The notes under the pieces were generated by a model. It did no database searches. It saw only the letters and a list, made by a program, of their open reading frames with translations, and was not told the origin of the DNA. DNA of 64,000 bases. Origin: Porphyra umbilicalis. Lineage: Eukaryota > Rhodophyta > Bangiophyceae > Bangiales > Bangiaceae. Shown piece after piece: positions 1-10,400 of the stretch. Location of the stretch: contig KV918824.1 in the NCBI GenBank assembly GCA_002049455.2, positions 124,001 to 188,000 of the forward strand, in the 5' to 3' direction. Position numbers and translations under genes: made by a program. Every line of letters starts with the position of its first letter. Within the stretch, counting starts at the first letter, position 1.

Positions 1-504
1 CCCGCCGCCGGTGTTGGCGCAGCCGGCGGCGGGGCTGGTGGGGGTGGCGGTGGTGAGACAGGTTTGGGTCCTGATGGTGGTGCTCCCGCCGCCGGTGTTG
101 GCGCAGCCGGCGGTGGGGCTGGTGGGGGTGGCGGTGGTGAGACAGGTTTGGGTACTCATGGTGGTGCTCCCGCCGCCGGTGTTGGCGCAGCCGGCGGTGG
201 GGCTGGTGGGGGTGGCGGTGGTGAGACAGGTTTGGGTCCTGATGGTGGTGCTCCCGCCGCCGGTGTTGGCGCAGCCGGCGGCGGGGCTGGTGGGGGTGGC
301 GGTGGTGGGACGGGTATGATGGCTGATGGTGGTGCTCCCGCCGCCGGTGTTGGCGCAGCCGGCGGCGGGGCTGGTGGGGGTGGGGGCGGTGGGACGGGTA
401 TGATAGCTGATGGTGGCAGCCAAGCCGCCGGTGTTGGCGCTGCCGGCGGCGGGGCCGCTGGTGGTGGGGGCGGTGGGACGGATCCGACGGGAGGCGGAGG
501 CAGC
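1..504 (+). repeat. 84-bp coding minisatellite, about six units
   Basis: Units start at 1, 85, 169, 253, 337 and 421, each opening with cccgccgccggtgttggcgc or a variant. Spacing is exactly 84 bp, so the reading frame is kept (28 residues per unit). The first four or five units are nearly identical and the last one or two are diverged, which suggests recent expansion at the 5' side. Confidence 0.9.
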
Positions 505-765
505 CACGCCGCCGGCGGCGGTGCGGCTGGAGGCAGTCCACAGAGCAATGCGAACAGTCCTGGGAGCAGCGACGGCCCGCCAGCGGGTGTGGCCGCCCCT
601 GTCATCGCGCCGGCCGGCACGCTTCCTGCCGGAAGTTTTGGCCACGCGCTGAACGCTTGGGCGGAGGCACGGGACGAGGAGGAGCACGAACGCCTGAGGC
701 ATGACCTTGCTGAACACGTGTGGGTGGAGAGAAGCACGCTTCTTGCGCCCTACGTGGGGGTATAA
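1..765 (+). CDS. C-terminal part of a PIF/Harbinger-type transposase with Gly/Ala repeat linker (5' truncated by window edge)
   Basis: The frame is open from base 1 and ends at a TAA at 763-765, so the start lies outside the window. The first ~500 bases are tandem 84-bp units, each a 28-residue Gly/Ala segment. The last ~40 residues are ordinary protein sequence with the pattern EEEHERLRHDLAEHVW. That matches my memory of the H..L..DL.EH.W tail of plant-type Harbinger transposases (PF04827 kind). The catalytic core is not in view. The neighbour supports the call: the convergent gene at 1604-3022 is a trihelix/Myb protein of the sort paired with these transposases. The Gly/Ala linker just before the tail is unusual and may be an expansion inside the element. 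Alternative: an unrelated low-complexity protein with a chance helical tail. Confidence 0.5.
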   Translation, partial: PAAGVGAAGGGAGGGGGGETGLGPDGGAPAAGVGAAGGGAGGGGGGETGLGTHGGAPAAGVGAAGGGAGGGGGGETGLGPDGGAPAAGVGAAGGGAGGGGGGGTGMMADGGAPAAGVGAAGGGAGGGGGGGTGMIADGGSQAAGVGAAGGGAAGGGGGGTDPTGGGGSHAAGGGAAGGSPQSNANSPGSSDGPPAGVAAPVIAPAGTLPAGSFGHALNAWAEARDEEEHERLRHDLAEHVWVERSTLLAPYVGV

Positions 766-810
766 AAGGTTTTTTTTTTTCCCTGCTGCGCAGGGTTTTT
801 TTTTCCTTCG
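764..810 (+). terminator. Hairpin between T tracts just after the transposase stop (inverted partner at 1519-1557)
   Basis: Directly after the stop lies AAAAGG, a run of ~11 T, the perfect stem-loop CCCTGC-TGC-GCAGGG, then ~9 T and CC. A close reverse-complement copy lies at 1519-1557, directly after the stop of the convergent gene. Both convergent genes therefore end in the same signal. It could be a 3'-end processing signal or the ends of a nested insertion. The type assigned here is tentative. Confidence 0.45.
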
Positions 811-834
811 ATAACGTCGTCAGGAGAGGATCTT

Positions 835-1440
835 TTGGGAGGGCGGCGGACAGGGTCGACGTCTGCATGTGACTGCCCCGCCGCTGGAGTTGGCGAGACG
901 GGCGGCGCACGTGTGCGGCGGGCATGGAAAGGGGCGGATTGCCGCCGGCGTCGGTATTGTCGGCGGCGGCTCTGCGTGTTGGGGGGGGGGTGGGCATGGG
1001 GGGCGTCCACTTGTGACTGGTCCGCCGCCGGCGTTGGCAAGACCGGCGGCGGGCGTGTCAGGCGGGGAGGGGTGCTGGTGTGTCGCCGCCGGCGTCGGTA
1101 TTGCCGGCGGCGGCTCTGCGTGTTGGGGGGGGGGCGGGCACGGGGGGCGTCCACGTGTGAGTTCTCCGCCGCCGGCGTTGGCAAGACCGGCGGCGGGCGT
1201 GTCGGGCGCAGAGGGGTGCTGGTGTGTCGCCGCTGGTGTCGGTATGGCCGGCGGCGGCTCTGCGTTTACGGGGGGGGGGGCGGGGAAGGGAGACGTCCAC
1301 GTGGGACTGCTCCGCCGCCGGCGTTGACAAGACCGGCGGCGGGTGTTTGGAGCGCGGAAGGGACCGGGCATGTTGCCGCCGGCGTCCGTGCGCCGACATG
1401 TGTGGGGGGTGTAGCGCCCGTCGCCAGTGTTTGTGTGAGG
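835..1440. repeat. ~145-bp GC-rich minisatellite between the convergent genes
   Basis: About four units of ~145 bp. The motif gtccac recurs at 1005, 1149 and 1295, each time followed by a ccgccgccggcgttggc-like box, a gccgccggcgtcggtat-like box and a run of G. All six frames are open over long stretches because of composition. I see no gene here. Confidence 0.8.
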
Positions 1441-1518
1441 TAATCTTCTGTGGCAGGGAATGCAGGGGATCCACGAGGGGTGTTGCGCATTCGTGGTAGG
1501 ATGCGCGGTGCACAGAAG

Positions 1519-1557
1519 TAGGAAAAAAAACCCTGCCCAACGGGGAAAAAAAACCTT
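1519..1557 (-). terminator. Reverse-complement partner of the 764-810 T-tract hairpin
   Basis: On the minus strand it reads AAAGG, T8, CCCC..GGGCAGGG, T8, CC. The order of parts matches 764-810, but the stem is less perfect. It lies ~45 bp beyond the stop of the minus-strand Myb/trihelix gene. Confidence 0.4.
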
Positions 1558-1603
1558 TGGCACGCTAAAGAACAAAGCACATACACATCAAACACTACAG
1601 GGA

Positions 1604-3022
1604 CTAGGAATGGTCATCGTCCCCACTGGCCTCTTGAACAGCACAGTCGGCGTCGTCCGCCGCCTTGTCGTGGTGCATGGGCACCAAGTACACCTCATCG
1701 TCGTGATCCAAAGTAGTCGACGCGGCAGCAAGTGCCGCCGCCGCCTTCGCCTGCTTCGTCACCTGGGACCGAGCGCCACGGCTCGGCCTGCCTCGGCCGG
1801 TCGACTTGGGAACAGGATCTGTCGTCGCAGGCGCCGCCGGCGTGTTGTGCCCAGACGCCGGCGGCGATTGCACCTCGGACTCGACTGCCGCCGGCTTGTT
1901 GCCGGCCGGCGGCGGCGGATGCACCTCCGACACGTCCGCCGGTGCGGTCGACGACCTCGCGTGCTCCTCGGACTCGACTGCCGCCGGATTGTTGCCGACC
2001 GGCGGCGGCGGATGCACCTCGGACACGGCCGCCGGTGCGGTCGACGATCCCGCGTCCGTCGCCAAGGCGGCGGCCGTCCCCGCCGGGCCCGACGACGGCG
2101 CCGGCGGGGACGAGGACAAGTCCATGCCAGCCGCCGCCATCAGCTTGCGCGCGTGCATCTTGCGGAAGGCAATCGCCTCGGGGGTGTCGCGCATCTCCGC
2201 GGTGTTGAAAAACGCCACAGTTGTCCGCTCCGTCGTTGCCCGCGCCAGCGCCAGCAGAGCGTCCGAGCTGTCCTTGAGTGTCCGCGACGCGCGGATGTCC
2301 TCACTCATCTCCCGCTTGGCCGCCTTGGAACCGCGCGGACGTGACTGGAAGGCACCCGCCGCCGGCGGCCCGTTCTCCTCCTCGTCCGAGTCGCTTGGGG
2401 AGGCACGGCCGCCGGCAGACACGCTTGAGGAGCCGGCGCCGCCAGCGCCGCCGTCTGCGGCGGCGGCCCCGGCGGCGCCGCTAAACTTGTCGACGTGACG
2501 TAACACCCGCCAACACGACACCCACGGGCAGGTCGTCTGCTTCGCCTTCCGCTTCGTTGTCTTGCCCTTCGCCTTGTCAGATGCCCGGTCCTTCCGCATC
2601 GCCTCGTAAATGTTGAGCCCGCAGAAGCGCGCCACAGCGGCGCTGATCAAATCCTCGTCGCTCGGGTTGCCTGTCAGCGACAGCCGCTTAACGGCCAAGT
2701 AGTGCGAGCCAAACTCGCTCACCCCTCTCCGGATCTTGTCCCACTGCTTCTGCACCCCCCCGACACCGCGCTCGGTGCGCCGTTGAGCGCCAGGGCGACC
2801 GGCCAATAGGCGCTTCCACTCCCCGACCACCTCCGCCCAAAAGGTTGTCCCAGTCTGGTCCGACCCCTTCACAGCGTCCAATGATGTAGACAGATAGGCC
2901 CGGCTGAGGGCCACCCGCTCCTCGTCCGTCCAGCCAGGCCCAGTCCCCATGGCAGCCGGCGCGTAGGTGGCGGCAAGCAGGTCGGCGCCCCCGCCGCCAC
3001 CCACAGGTGGGGAAGGGGGCAT
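1604..3022 (-). CDS. Myb/trihelix DNA-binding protein, PIF/Harbinger ORF1-like
   Basis: Read from the ATG at 3022 this gives 472 residues. Residues ~31-100 form a Myb/trihelix domain with spaced tryptophans: W31 (GWTDEER), W62 (FW) and W94 (QKQWDKI). A basic stretch (KTTKRKAK, ~154-161) could be a nuclear signal. CPWVSCWRVLRHVDKF (~165-180) matches the CW..L....K box of NAM-associated/trihelix proteins that partner PIF/Harbinger transposases. Such proteins bind the element ends and bring the transposase to the nucleus. The rest is Ala/Pro-rich with a second helical segment near the C-terminus. It converges on the transposase tail at 1-765. The frame continues open upstream into repeats, so the true start may lie further back (see 3046-5550). 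Confidence 0.7.
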   Translation of the reverse strand: MPPSPPVGGGGGADLLAATYAPAAMGTGPGWTDEERVALSRAYLSTSLDAVKGSDQTGTTFWAEVVGEWKRLLAGRPGAQRRTERGVGGVQKQWDKIRRGVSEFGSHYLAVKRLSLTGNPSDEDLISAAVARFCGLNIYEAMRKDRASDKAKGKTTKRKAKQTTCPWVSCWRVLRHVDKFSGAAGAAAADGGAGGAGSSSVSAGGRASPSDSDEEENGPPAAGAFQSRPRGSKAAKREMSEDIRASRTLKDSSDALLALARATTERTTVAFFNTAEMRDTPEAIAFRKMHARKLMAAAGMDLSSSPPAPSSGPAGTAAALATDAGSSTAPAAVSEVHPPPPVGNNPAAVESEEHARSSTAPADVSEVHPPPPAGNKPAAVESEVQSPPASGHNTPAAPATTDPVPKSTGRGRPSRGARSQVTKQAKAAAALAAASTTLDHDDEVYLVPMHHDKAADDADCAVQEASGDDDHS

Positions 3023-3045
3023 GAACCGCCCGCCCCGGCGACCGC

Positions 3046-5550
3046 CTAGACGGACGTGCCACCGCCGCCGGCAGGTGATGCGCCGCCGCCGGCTGGCGGT
3101 GGTCGCGCAGCAGCCGGCGGCACCTGCACGTTCGTGCGAAGCGCGTCGCCGCCGGTACCGGCGGCCGGTGATGAGCGGCCGCCGGCGGGCGGGGACGGAG
3201 CAGCAGCCGGCGGCACTTGTCCGTCGGTACGGCGCGCGTCCCCGCCGGTACCGGCAGCCGTTGATGCGCCGCCGCCGGCAAGCATTGCTTGGGAAGCAGC
3301 CGGCGGCACTTGTCCGTTCGCGCGGGGCGCGTCGCCGCCCGTGCCGGCGGCCGGTGATGCGCCGCCGCCGGTACCGGCGGTCGGTGACGCGCCGCCGCCG
3401 GGAAGCGGTAGTTGGGCAACAGCCGGCGGCACTTGTCCGTTCACGCGGGGCGCGTCGCCCCCCGTACCGGCGGCCGGTGATGCGCCGCCGCCGGCGCGAG
3501 GCGCTCCGCCGCCGCCGGCAAGTGGGATTGGAGCACGAGCCGGCGGCACTTGTCCGTCGGTGCGGGGCGCGTCGCCGCCGGTACCGGCGACCGCTGATGA
3601 GCCGCCGCCGGCAAGCGGGGACGGGGCAGCAGCCGGCGGCACCTGTCCGTCGGTGCGGCGCGCGTCGCCGCCGGTACAGGCGGCCGGCGATGCGCCGCCG
3701 CCGGCTCGAAGCGATCCGCCGCCGCCGGCGAGTGGGGATGGGGCACGGGCCGGCGGCACTTGCCCGTCGGGGCGGGGCGCGACGCCGCCGGTACAGGCGG
3801 CCGGTGATGCTCCGCCGCCGGCTAGCGGCGATTGGGCAGCAGCCGGCGGCACTTGTCCGTTCGCGCGGGCCGCGTCGCCGCCCGTGCCGCCGGCCGGTGA
3901 TGCGCTGCCACCGGTACCGGCGGCCGGTGACGAGCCGCCGCCGGCAAGCGGTGGTTGGGCAACAGCCGGCGGCAATTCTCCGTTTACACGGGGCGCGTCG
4001 CCCCCCGTACCGGCGGCCGGTAATGCGCCGCCGCCGGATCGAGGCGATCCGCCGCCGCCGGCGAGCGGGGACGGAGCAACAGCCGGCGGCACTTGTCCGT
4101 CGGTGCGGGGCGCGTCGCCGCCGGTACCGGCGGCCGGTAACGCGCCGCCGCCGGCAAGCGGTGGTTGGGCAACAGCCGGCGGCACTTGTCCGTTCACGCG
4201 GGGCGCGTCGCCCCCCGTACCGGCGGCCGGTGACGCGCCGCCGCCGGCTCGAGGCGATCCGCCGCCGCCGGCGAGCGGGGACGAGGCAACAGCCGGCGGC
4301 ACTTGTCCGTCTGTGCGGCGCGCGTCGCCGCCGGTACCGGCGGCCGGTGACGCGCCGCCGCCGGCTAGCGGCGATTGGGCAGCAGCCGGCGGCGCTGGAC
4401 CGTCGCCGAAGGGCCCCTGACGCGCACCGTAGCCGCCGGCGTCCGGAAGTCTGCCACCGACCGGCGGCTGCCAATTGTCGCGGATCGGCTCAAAGGCGCC
4501 GGTCTCGGGGGGTCCTCCACCGGGCGGCCCCCAGTTGTTGTAGGGTCCCGCGTGGCCGGCGGCTTGACGACTTGCGTGACCTCCCGGCGGCCCCCAGTTG
4601 TCTTGGCGCGTCGCGTGGCCGCCGGATTGACGACTTGCTTGAACACCCGGCGGCCCCCAGTTGTCGTGGCGTGCAGTGTGGCCGCCGGCTTGACGACTTT
4701 CTTGGCCACCCGGCGGCCACCAATCCTCGCTCAGTGGCCCAAAGCCGCCGGGCTGATGGGGACGCTGCCCGCCCGGCGGCACCCAGTTCCGCCTTGGCGA
4801 AGGCTGGCGATTGGGATGGAAGCCACCGCCGCCGTGGCCACCGGGCTGTTGATCTCCTTGACCTTGAGAGCCCGGCGGCGCCCACACGTCGCGGCGGGGA
4901 GATCCGTCCCTGTCCCGCGAGTCCCGTCCTCGGCCGCCGTAGTCGTGGTCCGGTTGGAACGACGGCTCCCAGTGGCCGCCGGCTTGAGAAGACCGACCAG
5001 CCGGCGACGCCCAGCCACAGCGGCGAGGAGACACTCGACGGCCGCCCGTATCCCACCCCCGACCGACGTGTCCGCCGTTGCCGTCGGGCGGTTGCTCCCA
5101 ACGGCCGCCGGCTTGATTGCCCTTCCAAGGAGCCGGCGGCACCCACTCGTCACGCGGCGGCAGCGACGCCCGTCCCGCTCCCCCTCCCAAATGTCCGCCA
5201 CCTTGGTTGGGATCAAACCTTGGTCCCGGTCCCCAGCTGCCGCGCGCCGGCAGTGACGACCGTCCCGCCCCCCCGGCCCAATTGCCGCCGCCCTGGTTCG
5301 GTGTAGCGTTGGGCGGCGGCACCCACGCGCCGCCAGCTACCGGCGGTCCTTGGCCAGCCGGCGGCGCACAGCTACCAGAGACAGAAAGCGCGGGCCCCCC
5401 GCGTGCTGGGGCCGACGTTGAGCAAGGTGGGCAGCCCGCGACGTGGCAGGAGCACGTGCACCGCGCGAGCACCGCGAGCCGCTCTTGATGGCGACGACGC
5501 TGGTCACGGCGACGCTCCGTGTCGCGCTCCCGGTCCGGCTTACGGGTCAT
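3046..5550 (-). CDS. Gly/Pro-rich repeat protein frame, possible N-terminal part of the Harbinger ORF1 gene
   Basis: From the ATG at 5550 (MTRKPDRERDTERRR) the frame runs 834 residues to a stop just upstream of the Myb/trihelix start. A basic N-terminus (~1-30) precedes a cysteine cluster C.C.C....C..C (~36-50). Next come ~14 Gln/Gly/Pro segments with a recurring W.PPGG motif. The last third is built of 30- and 40-residue units of the type PPAVAQ.PLAGGGASPAAGTGGDAP. The first half has irregular, protein-like composition, which argues for real coding. It is in a different phase from the Myb frame, and an acceptor-like TAG sits exactly at its stop. One spliced gene covering 5550-1604 is possible but not proven. 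Confidence 0.45.
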   Translation of the reverse strand: MTRKPDRERDTERRRDQRRRHQERLAVLARCTCSCHVAGCPPCSTSAPARGGPALSVSGSCAPPAGQGPPVAGGAWVPPPNATPNQGGGNWAGGAGRSSLPARGSWGPGPRFDPNQGGGHLGGGAGRASLPPRDEWVPPAPWKGNQAGGRWEQPPDGNGGHVGRGWDTGGRRVSPRRCGWASPAGRSSQAGGHWEPSFQPDHDYGGRGRDSRDRDGSPRRDVWAPPGSQGQGDQQPGGHGGGGFHPNRQPSPRRNWVPPGGQRPHQPGGFGPLSEDWWPPGGQESRQAGGHTARHDNWGPPGVQASRQSGGHATRQDNWGPPGGHASRQAAGHAGPYNNWGPPGGGPPETGAFEPIRDNWQPPVGGRLPDAGGYGARQGPFGDGPAPPAAAQSPLAGGGASPAAGTGGDARRTDGQVPPAVASSPLAGGGGSPRAGGGASPAAGTGGDAPRVNGQVPPAVAQPPLAGGGALPAAGTGGDAPRTDGQVPPAVAPSPLAGGGGSPRSGGGALPAAGTGGDAPRVNGELPPAVAQPPLAGGGSSPAAGTGGSASPAGGTGGDAARANGQVPPAAAQSPLAGGGASPAACTGGVAPRPDGQVPPARAPSPLAGGGGSLRAGGGASPAACTGGDARRTDGQVPPAAAPSPLAGGGSSAVAGTGGDAPRTDGQVPPARAPIPLAGGGGAPRAGGGASPAAGTGGDAPRVNGQVPPAVAQLPLPGGGASPTAGTGGGASPAAGTGGDAPRANGQVPPAASQAMLAGGGASTAAGTGGDARRTDGQVPPAAAPSPPAGGRSSPAAGTGGDALRTNVQVPPAAARPPPAGGGASPAGGGGTSV
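3060..4420. repeat. Minisatellite with 90- and 120-bp units
   Basis: The box cttgtccgtt/cttgtccgtcggtg recurs about eleven times, spaced ~90 or ~120 bp apart. This is 30 or 40 residues on the minus strand. Units are diverged to different degrees and open in all frames. Confidence 0.85.
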
Positions 5551-7438
5551 GATCGGAAAGGGGGGGGGGAAGAAGGCCGGCTTTTGAAGGCCGGAGGTGG
5601 AGACGGGGACAAGGGGGGAGCGGTGACCAGAGCACATGGGCGCGCCGCCGGAGCTCGCGGTACACCGGCGGCGTGTTGGTTGCAACAGGCGCGCGCGGGA
5701 GGCAAGAAGGAGAGAATTAGCACGAGTGGGGCAGGGGGAGGAGGGGCAGGAGCCGCCGGCGTCTTCGGCTCAGGCACGCCGGCGGCAAGCACGTGATCGG
5801 TGTCGCGCAGGCGGTCGTTGGGCCAGAGGGCGGGAGGGCGGCGCGCCCCCGCAAGCTGCACCAGTGCTCGACCGTGCCCCCGGGACCCCTCGTGCGCGCT
5901 GGACGAGGGGGCGGGGCGGGGCGCAGGCCCGCAGCGGGCCCAAAACACACGAGGTGTCTTCGGAGCGCCCGAGGTGGACACGAACCCCGGGTGACGCCTC
6001 CCCAGCCGCAATGCGCGGTGACCCGCGCGCCCTCCACGCACCCCCGCCCAATCCGCAGTGGTCACGGGGTGGCCCCAAATGACCGGTTGGGCGGAAGGGG
6101 GGCACACAGGACACAGGAAACAACACAATCTGATCACGGGCCGGCTGACCCCTCGCCGCATCGAATCCGCCTCCCATCTGAGTTTTTCTAAACAATTCCG
6201 CGAGCCAATGACAAGGCTCCATACGACTACAACCTTTTCAATATTTCCCCATGTCAAGCAAACAAATCGTGAGACTGGTTGCGGGATCGGACCAGTTTTC
6301 TGGCGTCGGACCAGCGATACTGCCCCAATGGATTTTTGCACCAGCCCACCTCCAGGGACTGCCAACGCCTGGTCCAACGAACGGCGTCGGCCACCGTTGC
6401 TTCTGGAAGCACCCGAATGGCGCTTCGGGACGGACCGCGCGGTCCACGACTCGGGCTTGTCGCGACAGCGCATCGCATCACGCACCCGTTGAGGGAACCT
6501 CGACCAACGCCAATACCTCTGTTGTGTCCCGTGAGACTCGGGTTTGAGCCAAGTGTGCCAAGTTTCTCCCGCCATGCTGACTCTGGACGCGTGGTGCGAC
6601 CACTTCGTCCGATGTTCACGATTCGTGTCTCTCTATTTCAGACGTGTGTGCCAAAAGTGTATTTTATTGCCGCGATTTGGAAGGTTCCACTAGGATCATA
6701 GACACTTTGTCTGACGATCTCTGCCGCACGGCAGCCTTTTCGTCCGGTGTGTCTTGCCATCGAGACTGCTTCACGATATGCACGAATTTGGACCACTTGG
6801 GGACGAACGTTGCTGGGCGCGCATCCCCCATCTTACTTTCCCCATCTGGTGATCATGTAGCCCTCGTTTCCGGTAACTCCAGGAGGGCAGAGGGCCCTCT
6901 TGGATGAGAAAAATGGGGGGCCGCTCACCGCCCTCCACGCAAGCAAACGTGGCATATTCCGTTTGGGGTTTCAGAACTTGGGGGAGACGTTGTTGGGTGT
7001 GCTCTTAGAGCACCCTCAGAAGATGCACGTGACGCTCTTGTCAATCTTTCGTCGTGTGAAAATGGTCTTGTCATTTCGAAAGTTCAGAGTGCTTTCGCAA
7101 ACGCGCTTTCGGTTCTGGTGTGTGGCTGAGAAAGTTCTATCCAACTTGTTGACTACAGGATGGATCGACATCGCTGATCCGATGACCATCCACGGCCGTG
7201 GCCCAGCCAATTGCATCCCACCGTTTGCACCGACCTCGCCCCCGGTCCTTCGCACCTGTCTCGCGCTGGCCATCGCGCACGGCAACCGACTGGCGGTGTC
7301 GGCAGTGTCGTCCACGGCCCTACCCACAGTGGCCCGGGTAGCGCCTCTCCTCCCCTTCTTGTCCCTTCCCCACCCCTACCGCCTCGCGGGCTTCCCCAGC
7401 GGCGGCTGCGGCGGCCACTTGCCCTGGCTTGCGGCACC
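5551..7438. other. Gene-poor stretch upstream of the pullulanase gene
   Basis: GC content falls from very high (5550-6050) to moderate (6150-7200). The open frames here are short or lack ATG starts and plausible composition. The 5' flank of the Harbinger-like gene and the promoter of the pullulanase gene must lie here. I see no RNA gene or clear element ends. Confidence 0.6.
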
Positions 7439-10400
7439 ATGGGCGCTGGCATCACTGTGCACTACCGACGACACCTGGGCGACTACGAGGGCTGGTCCTT
7501 GTGGACGTGGGCGGCCGGCGACAGCGAGGTGTCTTCGTCGGCGTCTTCCTCGGCACAGCCGCCGCGGGCAGTCACGCCTGCCAGGATACCCGGTAGCCGG
7601 GTCTGCCCCGCCACCGATGAGTGGGGCGCCGTCTTTCATGTGGCAACCCCACCGCCTGGTTTGGGGTTGGGTTTCCTACCCCGACTTGGCGCCTGGGTCG
7701 CCGTCGACGGCGGTGACCGGGTGCTCCCAGCAGCGTCCGTTGGTGAGGGCGCCCACGTGTATGTGCTTCAAGACGAGCGCGCGGCGTATGCCAGTGTGGC
7801 GGGCTTTGTGGGCGACGGCGGGGCACCCCGCTTTGTCCGCATCCGCGTCGATGCCGAGCAGGCGTCAGAGGCGGGGTTGCACGCGTCGCTGAATGTGCTC
7901 TCCTTGGCGGCGGAGGGCACCAACTTTTTGGTCGAAGCGTTTGTACCGCCGCTGGCCGATGGCTGCTCTGGCGGTGGCGTGGTCGTTGTGGATCGTGCGG
8001 CCTTCCCGTCAGACACCCGCCGCCTGGGCTTGTCGTTTTCGCCTGTCGTGAGGGGCGGTACCAATGGTCACCGCACCCAGGCACCGTCCTGCTGGTGGGC
8101 GCCGGATGACGGTACAGACGTGAAGCTGATCGTGTCGGCCGACGGCGCGTCGCTGCGTGCCGCGTCAGGGGCAACTGCGGCACGGCAGGCTGGCTCACCA
8201 GTGGCCGTTGCAGCGCTGCCGGCCGCAGCCGTGGCGGCTTGCGGTTCTTCCAGCGGCGTTGCAAGCAACGGTGGCCGACGTGCCCCACCCCTGATCGTTC
8301 GTTACCAGCGCTACGCTTCCGACTATGAGGGATGGGGTTTGGAGGCCATCCCTGCCGACGGCGGCGCGCGGCTGCCCGTCAGTCGCGCAGCGCGGTTGTA
8401 TCACGGCATGGCCACGTACGAGGTGGATGTGCCAGCAGGGTGGGCGGCGGCGTCGAGGTTGACCCTTTGCCTGACGCCGCCGTCGTCGGCGGCTATAGCC
8501 GCCGCGGTGGAAGCAGCGGGGCCAACTGCGACGGCGGCGGGTCGCGGGAAGGACGCCGTGGCAGCGCGCACGTGGACGCTCGCCGACGGGCGAGACGTGG
8601 TGGTGGCGCAAGACAGCGTCGACGTGCGGGCGCTGCACGCCATGACCCGCCAGCTCTTTTACCACCGAATGGAGGCGCTCACGGCCGACTGGCGTGACTG
8701 GCGGCTGCGGCTGTGGACGACCGTGGAGGCACCCGCCAGGCGGGCGGCGTCGACCGGCAAGGTGGGCGCCGCCGCCCCACCACCACCACCCGTGGTCGAC
8801 CGCCGTCACGAGCTGCTCCCACGGGAGCTGATCGCCCCCGGGGTCATTGCTTATGACCTGACGCCACTCCTCTTCCGTGCCGGTGACACGGTGCACGTGC
8901 GACCCGTCAAGGTCGAGCCAGTCGTCTCCCCGCCCGAGGGCGGCCACGGCGGACAAGAACCCGATATGGCCGCGGCCGTGCGGGAGGTGGCCGCCGATGT
9001 GGCACGCTCGTGGACCATCCTGCCAGGCGTTGTGCCCCGTCGGCAGATTGTGCAGGGCCACCCAACAATTTACCGGGAGGCATCAGAGTTCCTGGGCGAC
9101 GGTGGCGGGGATACCACCGTCTGCAGTGCGGCGTCACGGTGGTTTGCGGTCCGCTACCGCCGCTTTGTGGGGGAAGCCGACGCGTACGCGGGGTGGGTGC
9201 TGTGGGGGTGCGACGATGACGCTGTCGGTGCCAGTGTCGGTGGGGTGGCCATTGAGCCGGTGTCGGTGGACCCCGTGGAGGGCGCCCTCTTCTTGGTCGA
9301 CCGGGGGCGGTTTGGGGACGGCTCCCGCTTGCGGCTCGTGCCCCGCCACGCGGAACGAGCTGTCGACGACGCGGGTGCGACGGTCACCTGGGATGTGGAC
9401 GCCGCGGACGCGGCATTTTGGATTCCCGCTACCGTCGTGGACGCGCTCGTCGCTGGCGGTGGTGACACCCCGCCACCGGCGCTGCTGCTCGTACAGGGCC
9501 ACGGGTCCCTGCTGACCTCCCTCGCCTCGGAACCGTCGCCGGTTGTCGTCTCGGTCGACTCCCCGTGGGATGTGGCGGTGACGACGTTTTGCCCGCTTGA
9601 GTGGCTCGACGGCACGGCGCCGGCCAAGCCGTGGGATCTGGCTGCCTCCCCATCGACCCGCCCCAAGCTGACTCTCCGCCACGGCCAAGCGGAGCTCCCG
9701 TGGGTGACCTGGGAGCGCCCGTCGCCGACGGAGGTTGTGCTCCGCCTCTCCGAGGCGGTTGCCGACGGGCGGGGCTTGCACGAGGACTACCTTGTCGAGG
9801 AGGTTGTCGCGCGCGCTACAGGCATTCCGACTTTGGCGCTCCAATGGCGGCGGCACGCCAACGTGGATGCGTACTACTACCCGGGCGCGATGGGCTGTAT
9901 GTGCACGGCAAGCGAGACGGTGTTTCGCGTGTTTGCGCCCACCGCCGACGGGGTGGCCGTCGTGCTCTACGACGGCCCCGGCGACGACGCCAGCCGGCGG
10001 GAGGTACCGATGCGCCGCATCCCGCAAGGGTGCTGGAAGGCCATCGTGCCGTCGAGCCTCGGCGGGACCTACTACAAGCTCCTGGCGAGCGGCGCGGACA
10101 CTCTCCTCTTCCCCGGCGTGGAGGTCATTGATCCCTACTCGCGGTGCAACACCCACCACACGGGCCGTGGGCTCATCCTCGCGCCCGACGACCCGGCGGT
10201 GGTTGCGACCGTCGCGCCGCGGCCGCCCGTCGGGCCCGACGACGCGGTGGTTATTTGGGAGCTCCACCTCCGCGACGCAACTGTCGACCCGGCGAGCGGG
10301 GTGGTCGGCCACCGCGGCAAGTACCTCGGCTTGACGCAGCGGGACACGGTGTTGGTGCCGGGCGCGCCGTTTGCAGCCGACCCAAAGGGGATGGTCGACG

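Noticed and set aside
1-504. CRISPR array
   Set aside because: The 84-bp units are contiguous with no unique spacers, and they encode protein.
2967-5306. 779-codon open frame on the + strand, Arg/Pro-rich
   Set aside because: It is antisense to the Gly/Pro repeat frame, lacks any domain, and exists because the GC repeats have no stops in several frames.
7211-7438. Longer 5' end of the pullulanase (76 extra residues)
   Set aside because: The frame opens with TTG, not ATG. The first ATG at 7439 sits directly before the first CBM41.
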